Source: Candidatus Aminicenantota bacterium (GTDB taxonomy: Bacteria > Acidobacteriota > Aminicenantia > Aminicenantales > Saccharicenantaceae). Taken from it: a stretch of DNA of 27,785 bases. How positions within the stretch are numbered: position 1 is the first letter of the stretch; every line of letters starts with the position of its first letter. The notes under the pieces were generated by a model. The model saw nothing but the letters and a program-made list of their open reading frames with translations. It was not told the DNA's origin and did not search any database. The translations under genes were made by a program, and so were the position numbers. This document shows, one piece after another, positions 23,445 through 27,785 of this stretch. The DNA lies in contig DSDX01000161.1 in NCBI GenBank assembly GCA_011048485.1, forward strand, positions 1-27,785, in the 5' to 3' direction.

Positions 23445-24137
23445 TTAGCGGCCCCCACGGTCCGCGTGTCCCGTGTCGTCGATGATCTCGGTGTCCGGGG
23501 GGACCTTCAGGCTGAAGGTCCCGGCCGGGATGCGGACGCCCGTCCGGACCTGGCTGAACACGAACTCCCTCTTGTTGCCTTCCCACTCGAGGAAAATGGC
23601 CCGCCGCAGAAGCCAGGTCCGCTCGTCGATCTCGAGAAGGATGTGCGTGAACTCACCCTCGGTCCGGGGGGTCAGCTTGATCTGGCGGACGCGGGTGGCC
23701 TCGGTGGGGAAGGGGCTGTCTTCGATGACGTAGGCCTCCTCGAACGAAATCGTGCCCAGGAAGATGCCGAAGATATCGGACTCCAGGGCCTCCCGGGAGA
23801 CCAGGCTCCGGGTGAGCTGTTTGTCCTCGGGCAGGTACATTTCGAGGACGCCTTCCTTGTAGAGGAAGACCTTGTCCTGGGGGTCCTTGTAGACCCAGCG
23901 CATCCGGTCGGGCTTCTGGAGGAAAAGCTCCCCCCTTTCTCGGAGGGGCTCGGAGACGGCCATGGAATAGTGGAGCTGCTCGAAACGCGCCTGGAGGGTC
24001 GCGACGGCCCGGAGGGCCCGCTCTAAATGGGCCGCGGCCTCCTCCGGCGACACGGCCTGGCCCGCGGGGACGGAGGCGGGCCTGGCAGCGCAGGCCAGCA
24101 GGATCAAGCCGGCGAGAAGGGGGCGGAGACGGTTCAT
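23445..24137 (-). CDS. LolA-family lipoprotein carrier-like protein
   Basis: A 230-residue protein with an N-terminal signal peptide. A possible lipobox LLAC (Cys16) would make it membrane-anchored, unusual for LolA, which is soluble. The mature part follows the LolA half-barrel pattern: LERALRAVATLQARFEQLHY, GELFLQKPDRMRWVYKDPQD, KVFLYKEGVLEMYLPEDKQL, and C-terminal strands RTWLLRRAIFLEWEGNKREF, VFSQVRTGVRIPAGTFSLKV and PPDTEI. It would carry lipoproteins or other lipids across the periplasm. The ATG at 24137 lies 7 nt after a perfect TATAAT and has no ribosome-binding site; an upstream ATG at 24146 overlaps the -10 box. It heads the sigma/anti-sigma operon. Confidence 0.85.
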   Translation of the reverse strand: MNRLRPLLAGLILLACAARPASVPAGQAVSPEEAAAHLERALRAVATLQARFEQLHYSMAVSEPLRERGELFLQKPDRMRWVYKDPQDKVFLYKEGVLEMYLPEDKQLTRSLVSREALESDIFGIFLGTISFEEAYVIEDSPFPTEATRVRQIKLTPRTEGEFTHILLEIDERTWLLRRAIFLEWEGNKREFVFSQVRTGVRIPAGTFSLKVPPDTEIIDDTGHADRGGR

Positions 24138-24144
24138 GACGGAC

Positions 24145-24150
24145 ATTATA
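24145..24150 (-). promoter_or_regulatory. -10 box of a probably leaderless promoter for the LolA-sigma operon
   Basis: On the minus strand TATAAT occupies 24150-24145, followed by GTCCGTC and the ATG at 24137. With a usual -10 to +1 distance, transcription starts at the start codon or one base before it. No good -35 hexamer is visible. Confidence 0.55.
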
Positions 24151-24218
24151 GCCCAAAACCGGACCGGGTCGAAGCCGCTCCCCTCGTCGGCGGCGGCTCT
24201 GATCGTCCGTCCCCGTTT

Positions 24219-24229
24219 TGTTATATACT
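24219..24229 (+). promoter_or_regulatory. Extended -10 promoter, probably leaderless, of the symporter gene
   Basis: TG-T-TATATA (24219-24227), or TATACT at 24224-24229, ends 7-9 nt before the GTG at 24237. No Shine-Dalgarno or clear -35 box is seen. It is divergent from the LolA operon promoter, with the two -10 boxes about 70 bp apart. Confidence 0.5.
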
Positions 24230-24236
24230 TCCGCGC

Positions 24237-25655
24237 GTGAACGCGGGCTTCGCCCTGGCCATCGCCGCCTATGTCGCCGTCCTCGGCGCGGCCGGGTTCG
24301 GCTTCCGGGGACGGGCCGGGGGCCTGGACTCCTTTTTCCTCGCCTCGCGCCGGCTGGGGGCGGCCCGGGTCGCCTTTTCGCTCTGCGCCTCCTGGATAGG
24401 GGCCGCCTCGCTCCTCGTCTCGACCGACGAGGCCTGTCGCGACGGCGTGAGCGCGATCTGGATCGTCGGCGTGCCCGCCGTGGCGGCCCTGGTCGCGCTG
24501 ACGGCCCTGGTCCGGCCCATCCGAGCGGTCTCGGGGCTGACCCTGTCCGAGATCATGCGCGACCGCTACGGGCGCGCGGCGGGGGCGCTGACGACCGCCC
24601 TCATCGTCTGGTACATGACCGTCCTGGCCGCTTCCCAAATGGTCGCCGCCGGGCCCTTCCTGGACGCCATCCTTGGCACGGGGCCCGTCCAGAGCCTGGC
24701 CCTTGCGGCCGGGATCGCCGCGGCCTATTCGGTCGCGGGGGGACTGCGGGTCCTGGCCAGGGTCCACGCCCTCCAGTTCGCGCTCCTCGTCGCCGGCGTC
24801 ACGGGCCTGTCGGGCTCCCTGGCCTCGCGGACCTCCTGGGCCGCGGTGCGGGCGGCCGCGGCCGGCACAGGCGGCTATTTCGACGTCTTCGCCGGAGCCG
24901 AGCGCAACCTGCTCATCGCCCTCTCCTTCCTCCTGGCCTGGACGGTCTCACCGATCGCTTGGCAGCGTATCCAAGCCGCCAAAAGCGAGGCCTCCGCCCG
25001 AGGCGGGACGGCCGCGGCGGCCGTCCTCCTGGGTTTCTTCTACGCCGGGATCGTCGCCGTCGGGATGCTCTTCCTCCCCCTCTTCCCGGACGGCGGGAGC
25101 GGCGTCCCCCTTGTCACCCGATACGTTTCTCTCGAAACGGGCTCTTGGCTGGGCGGGCTCGTCTTCGTGACCGTCCTGGCTGCCATCCTGTCGACGATGG
25201 ACGCCGCCCTCAATACCGGGGCCTTCACCCTGACCAAGGACCTGCTCGGGCTGAAAGGGAGCGACGGTCCCGGCGGCCGCCCGCTCGGGCTGGCCAGGGG
25301 CACGACGGTCCTCCTGGCCCTGGCCGCGTTCGCCGTCGCGGCCCGGCTGGGGGACATCCTCAAGACCCTCGGGCTGGCCTCGGCGATCATGGCCGAAGGG
25401 CTGCTCCTCCCCGGCCTCGCGGCGCTCTTCCTCAAAAGGCGGGCCCCGCTGGCGGGCCTTTTGGGCCTCGGCTTCGGGGCCGCCCATGCGGCCGTCGCCT
25501 TTCTCGGCGAAACCGGGCTGCGGCTCCTGCCCGCCCCGCCCTGGCCGCGGTCACTCCTTGCGGGGATCGCTCTCGGCGCCGCGGGCTTTCTCGCCGGCCT
25601 CGGTCTCGAGCGGCTGCGCCAGGCGCGGTCCCGCTTCGGGGGCCCGCCGGCTTGA
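24237..25655 (+). CDS. Sodium:solute symporter family protein
   Basis: A 472-residue polytopic protein with about 13 hydrophobic helices. Typical family features are the N-terminal helix followed by DSFFLASRRLG, FSLCASWIGAASLL in the second helix, LTLSEIMRDRYGRAAG, YSVAGGLRVLARVHALQFAL, and VLAAILSTMDAALNTGAF near the sodium site. It imports an organic solute (sugar, amino acid, carboxylate or vitamin type) with Na+; the substrate cannot be deduced. The GTG at 24237 is chosen because the first helix begins immediately; upstream in-frame sequence is antisense to the LolA-like gene and has no membrane character. Its stop codon lies inside the -35 box of the next gene. Confidence 0.9.
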   Translation: MNAGFALAIAAYVAVLGAAGFGFRGRAGGLDSFFLASRRLGAARVAFSLCASWIGAASLLVSTDEACRDGVSAIWIVGVPAVAALVALTALVRPIRAVSGLTLSEIMRDRYGRAAGALTTALIVWYMTVLAASQMVAAGPFLDAILGTGPVQSLALAAGIAAAYSVAGGLRVLARVHALQFALLVAGVTGLSGSLASRTSWAAVRAAAAGTGGYFDVFAGAERNLLIALSFLLAWTVSPIAWQRIQAAKSEASARGGTAAAAVLLGFFYAGIVAVGMLFLPLFPDGGSGVPLVTRYVSLETGSWLGGLVFVTVLAAILSTMDAALNTGAFTLTKDLLGLKGSDGPGGRPLGLARGTTVLLALAAFAVAARLGDILKTLGLASAIMAEGLLLPGLAALFLKRRAPLAGLLGLGFGAAHAAVAFLGETGLRLLPAPPWPRSLLAGIALGAAGFLAGLGLERLRQARSRFGGPPA

Positions 25656-25680
25656 CTTTTTCGTCGAAAGAGGTCATAGG
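25652..25680 (+). promoter_or_regulatory. Promoter of the TPR protein gene overlapping the symporter stop
   Basis: TTGACT (25652-25657) contains the symporter TGA (25653-25655). CATAGG follows after 17 bp (25675-25680), a weak -10. The ATG at 25702 has GGAGG about 6 nt upstream. Confidence 0.5.
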
Positions 25681-25701
25681 TAGAGGTCACGGAGGGAAAA
25701 A

Positions 25702-26484
25702 ATGAAGAAGATCCTGTTCGTGATCGCCATCGCGGCCGTTATCGCCGGGCCGGCCCTGGCGCAGACGGCGGCCGACCACATCCAGGAGGGCGACGCGGCT
25801 TATGCCGCGTTTGACGACACCAAGGCCCTGGAAAACTACCAGGCGGCCCTCGCGCTCGAGCCCGGCAACTACGAGGCCCTGTGGAAGACCTCGCGGGCCA
25901 TGGTCGACATCGCCGACGTCATCCCGGGGACGGGCAAGGACGTCAAGGAGCGCCAGAAGGAGATGTATACCGAAGCCACCTCGCTGGCGCGAAAGGCGGT
26001 GGCCGCCAACCCGGACGACACCTGGGGCCATTTCCAGCTTGCCGCCGCCAACGGCAAGCGGCTGCTCCTCCTCGGCAAGAAGGAGCAGATCGCCGCTTCG
26101 AAGGCGGTCAGGGACTCGATCGAAAAAGCCATCGAGCTCGATCCGACCAACCACCTCGCCTATCACGCTTACGGCCGCTGGCACCGGAGGATGGACGAGA
26201 TCGGCGGCGCCAAGCGCCTCTTCGGCAGCATCCTTTACGGCTCCATCCCGAAAGGGTCTTTCGCCGAGTCGGAGACCTACCTGCGGAAGGCCATCGAGCT
26301 GCACCCCGAGTACATCAACCACTACCTCGAGCTCGGCCGGACGCTCGTCGCCCTCAAGAGATACGACGAGGCGGCCGAGTCCTTCCAGAACGTCATAGAC
26401 ATGCCCAAGACGACCTCGAAGGATGACGTCTTGAAGGCCGAGGCCAAGGCCGAGCTGGAAGCCCTAAAGACGAAAAAGAAATAG
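25702..26484 (+). CDS. Exported TPR protein resembling the RMDN family
   Basis: A 260-residue protein with a Sec signal peptide (MKKILFVIAIAAVIAGPALA, cleavage near ALA-Q at 20/21). TPR-like helices follow throughout: AAYAAFDDTKALENYQAALA, EATSLARKAVAANPDDTWGH, IEKAIELDPTNHLAYHAYGR, SETYLRKAIELHPEYINHYL and ELGRTLVALKRYDEAAESFQ. The segment AYGRWHRRMDEIGGAKRLFG is like the central block of bacterial homologues of eukaryotic regulator of microtubule dynamics (RMDN) proteins; this is a resemblance from memory, not an alignment. It is predicted soluble in the periplasm, function unknown. It has its own promoter and ends 12 nt before a converging gene. Confidence 0.82.
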   Translation: MKKILFVIAIAAVIAGPALAQTAADHIQEGDAAYAAFDDTKALENYQAALALEPGNYEALWKTSRAMVDIADVIPGTGKDVKERQKEMYTEATSLARKAVAANPDDTWGHFQLAAANGKRLLLLGKKEQIAASKAVRDSIEKAIELDPTNHLAYHAYGRWHRRMDEIGGAKRLFGSILYGSIPKGSFAESETYLRKAIELHPEYINHYLELGRTLVALKRYDEAAESFQNVIDMPKTTSKDDVLKAEAKAELEALKTKKK

Positions 26485-26500
26485 GCCGCCGGCCGGCTAT
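26473..26500 (-). terminator. Terminator of the minus-strand AMMECR1 gene
   Basis: Read on the minus strand, ATAGCCG and CGGCCTAT pair with a one-base bulge (26500-26481), followed by TTCTTTTT (26480-26473). The stem begins at the stop codon of the AMMECR1 gene and the T-run lies in the end of the converging TPR gene. Confidence 0.5.
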
Positions 26501-27042
26501 TCGGAGAAGACCTGGGCGGTGAAGACCTCGATCTTCGCCCCCTTTTGCCATTCGTCGGGCGGCAACCCGGCCTTGAGACAGCCGTGCCGGAGGTAGGTTT
26601 CCCTGTCCCAACCGTGCTCGACCGGGACCTGGGGCAGGAGCAGGCCTCTGTGGCCGCCCTTGGCGACGATGATACCATGGCGGCCGACCTCGACCTCCTC
26701 GGGATCGCGGACGGGTTCCGGCAGGCCTAGGACCGATATCTCGATCTTGAGCTTGTCCATCTCTTCGGCCCGAAGGGGCTCGAACCTCGTATCCTGGGAG
26801 GCGGCGGCGACGGCCATCTCGAGGATGGTCTCGTCGAGGGATTTCATCGGCAGCGGGTAGCCGATGCAGCCGCGGAGCTCTCCGTCAACCGTCAGGGTGA
26901 CGAAAGCGCCCCTTTTCTCCTTGAGGACGCCGGACGCGACCGGGCTGCGGAGACGCCCGCCCGTCTCGAAATAGTGCTCGAGCGCTTGGCGGGCGAGTTT
27001 CAAGCACGCGCGCCTGTCCTCCGCGGTGAGCGGTTCGCTCAT
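26497..27042 (-). CDS. AMMECR1 domain protein (AmmeMemoRadiSam system protein A-like)
   Basis: A 181-residue protein matching the whole AMMECR1 domain: LARQALEHYFETG at the N-terminus, GAFVTLTVDGELRGCIGYPL with the invariant Arg-Gly-Cys-Ile-Gly, MAVAAASQDTRFEPL, LKIEISVLGLPEPV, and GHRGLLLPQVPVEHGWDRETYLRHGC. In prokaryotes the domain is associated with Memo and a radical SAM enzyme in the AmmeMemoRadiSam group; those partners are not seen here. The function is unresolved; human AMMECR1 is linked to developmental disease. The ATG at 27042 overlaps the stop of the upstream small gene (ATGA) and has AAAGGAG 8 nt upstream, so the two genes are coupled. Confidence 0.92.
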   Translation of the reverse strand: MSEPLTAEDRRACLKLARQALEHYFETGGRLRSPVASGVLKEKRGAFVTLTVDGELRGCIGYPLPMKSLDETILEMAVAAASQDTRFEPLRAEEMDKLKIEISVLGLPEPVRDPEEVEVGRHGIIVAKGGHRGLLLPQVPVEHGWDRETYLRHGCLKAGLPPDEWQKGAKIEVFTAQVFSE

Positions 27043-27443
27043 GGGCCGTCTCCTTTCGTGGCCGGGGCGAACGGCAGGGTCTCGAACCGGAATCTGCGCT
27101 CGTAGCCGACCACAGCCGAGCCGAGCACGGGCGCCCGGGCCGGGCCGGTCGACTGGAGGACAAGCCGGCCGAACCAGGCCGGGCCGAGCAGGGCCTTCTT
27201 GAGCGCGGCGGGCGGCCTGACCAGGACGATCCCGATGATCCGCCCCGGCCAGATCCCGTCGAGCTCCGCGAGGGCTTTCTCATCGGGCGCCGTCCCGGGG
27301 GCCCCCGCCGGGAGGACCTTCTCGACGATGAACCGGGGGCCTCGTTTGTGACCGATGATCACGCCCCAGGCTCCCGGCTTCGGCCTGAAGACCCTGAGAG
27401 CGTCGATCTCGCGCCGCGCCTCGGGGGTGATGAAGACATCCAC
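27039..27443 (-). CDS. Protein of unknown function, possibly a degenerate JAB/MPN-like fold
   Basis: A 134-residue protein with a GTG start at 27443 (VDVFITPEARREIDALRVFR). I do not recognise it firmly. The pattern of an N-terminal helix, then GAWGVIIGHKRGPRFIVEKV and a C-terminal half with WPGRIIGIVLV resembles the start of a JAB/MPN (Mov34) domain, but the His-x-His-Pro metal motif is not present, so if related it is inactive. It is coupled to the AMMECR1 gene by a 4-nt overlap. The start codon follows TATAAT by 6 nt and no ribosome-binding site is present, so the mRNA is probably leaderless. Longer upstream readings run into the divergent gene's promoter. Confidence 0.65.
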   Translation of the reverse strand: MDVFITPEARREIDALRVFRPKPGAWGVIIGHKRGPRFIVEKVLPAGAPGTAPDEKALAELDGIWPGRIIGIVLVRPPAALKKALLGPAWFGRLVLQSTGPARAPVLGSAVVGYERRFRFETLPFAPATKGDGP

Positions 27444-27449
27444 ACCCGG

Positions 27450-27458
27450 ATTATAGCA
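27450..27458 (-). promoter_or_regulatory. Perfect extended -10 promoter, probably leaderless, of the AMMECR1 operon
   Basis: On the minus strand, TG-C-TATAAT (27458-27450) is a complete extended -10 motif. The GTG start lies 6 nt after it at 27443, where +1 is expected. The -35 position (GTCAAA, 27478-27473) is weak and overlaps the -35 of the divergent promoter. Confidence 0.65.
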
Positions 27459-27473
27459 CGGTCCCGGCTCGAT

Positions 27474-27503
27474 TTGACTCGAGCGGGGCGTTCGCATTAG
27501 GAT
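27474..27503 (+). promoter_or_regulatory. Promoter of the metallo-beta-lactamase-fold gene
   Basis: TTGACT (27474-27479), then TTAGGA after 17 bp or TAGGAT after 18 bp (27498-27503). GGGAG at 27510-27514 is a plausible ribosome-binding site, although 13 nt from the ATG. Confidence 0.5.
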
Positions 27504-27527
27504 GGGGGCGGGAGTAAGTGGGCCGGC

Positions 27528-27785
27528 ATGAAGCACGAGCTGGTCGTCGTCGGGGCGCTCGAGACCAACTGCTACCTCGTCTACGACGAGGAGACGCGCG
27601 ATGGCGCGGTCATCGATCCCGGCGCCGAGGCCGAGAAGATCATCTCGACCATCGCCGATCTCGGCATCAGCCCCGTCATCATCCTCAACACCCATGGCCA
27701 CGTCGACCACATCGGGGCGAACAGCGCGATCGTCCGGAAGTACGGCATCCCCCTGGCCATGCATGCCGCCGACACGGGCATGCTC
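27528..27785 (+). CDS. Metallo-beta-lactamase-fold hydrolase (partial, runs off the window)
   Basis: The first 86 residues are visible and the frame is open to the window end. They show LETNCYLVYDEETRDGAVID, then PGAEAEKI, and the zinc motif THGHVDH (His56, His58, Asp60, His61), followed by IGANSAIVRKYGIPLAMHAA. This is the glyoxalase-II-like subgroup of roughly 200-residue hydrolases. The natural substrate is not determinable from the N-terminus alone; thioester hydrolysis is a common activity. The ATG at 27528 gives the usual N-terminus of the subgroup. Confidence 0.9.
   Translation, partial: MKHELVVVGALETNCYLVYDEETRDGAVIDPGAEAEKIISTIADLGISPVIILNTHGHVDHIGANSAIVRKYGIPLAMHAADTGML

Noticed and set aside
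1..27785. CRISPR array, insertion sequence, transposase, phage genes or restriction-modification genes
   Set aside because: No regularly spaced repeats, terminal inverted repeats with transposase or phage or defence genes were seen. The tRNA fragment is the only sign of mobility.

Overview
This is a GC-rich, gene-dense bacterial chromosome segment. The gene content suggests a Gram-negative-type lineage near Acidobacteriota, possibly Candidatus Aminicenantes. The pointers are a PadR regulator next to a prefix-fused FtsX/MacB permease, two DUF4382 lipoproteins, several exported TPR proteins, a LolA-family protein, a Tat-exported sulfatase and many GTG/TTG starts. No marker here allows a firm taxonomic placement.

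Layout. (1) 1-3000: PadR regulator with a dyad operator candidate, overlapping a large MacB-type permease. (2) 2998-3459: gene-poor stretch holding the 3' half of a tRNA-Asp gene (probable island attachment scar), a stable hairpin, an AT-rich tract and a promoter. (3) 3460-10994: DUF4382 lipoprotein, a FakA-FakB-like fusion (DAK2 plus DegV), a DUF1295 membrane protein overlapping a photolyase, and a second DUF4382 lipoprotein. (4) 11016-15265: tmRNA with a near-consensus promoter, then amidase, GerMN protein, GTPase Der, terminator and TPR lipoprotein. (5) 15336-21309: rhomboid protease, then rplM-rpsI-rpsB-tsf-pyrH, a Tat sulfatase inserted where frr would normally follow, then frr. (6) 21320-24137, minus strand: a tight operon of LolA-like protein, ECF sigma factor, zinc-binding anti-sigma factor and an exported bactofilin-like membrane protein. 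(7) 24237-26484: sodium:solute symporter and an exported TPR protein. (8) 26497-27785: an AMMECR1 protein and a small unknown protein on the minus strand, divergent from a metallo-beta-lactamase-fold gene cut by the window end.

How they work together. The translation block (L13, S9, S2, EF-Ts, RRF, Der, tmRNA) forms a housekeeping core. Around it are envelope functions: amidase, LolA-like carrier, sigma/anti-sigma regulation, lipoproteins, rhomboid protease and permease. Two regulatory patterns stand out. Four genes have a -10 box ending only 6-9 nt before the start codon and no Shine-Dalgarno, which suggests leaderless mRNAs. At three junctions the upstream TGA stop lies inside the -35 hexamer of the next gene. 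The strongest candidates for new biology are the self-contained FakA-FakB fusion, the LolA/sigma/anti-sigma/exported-bactofilin operon, and the tRNA scar.
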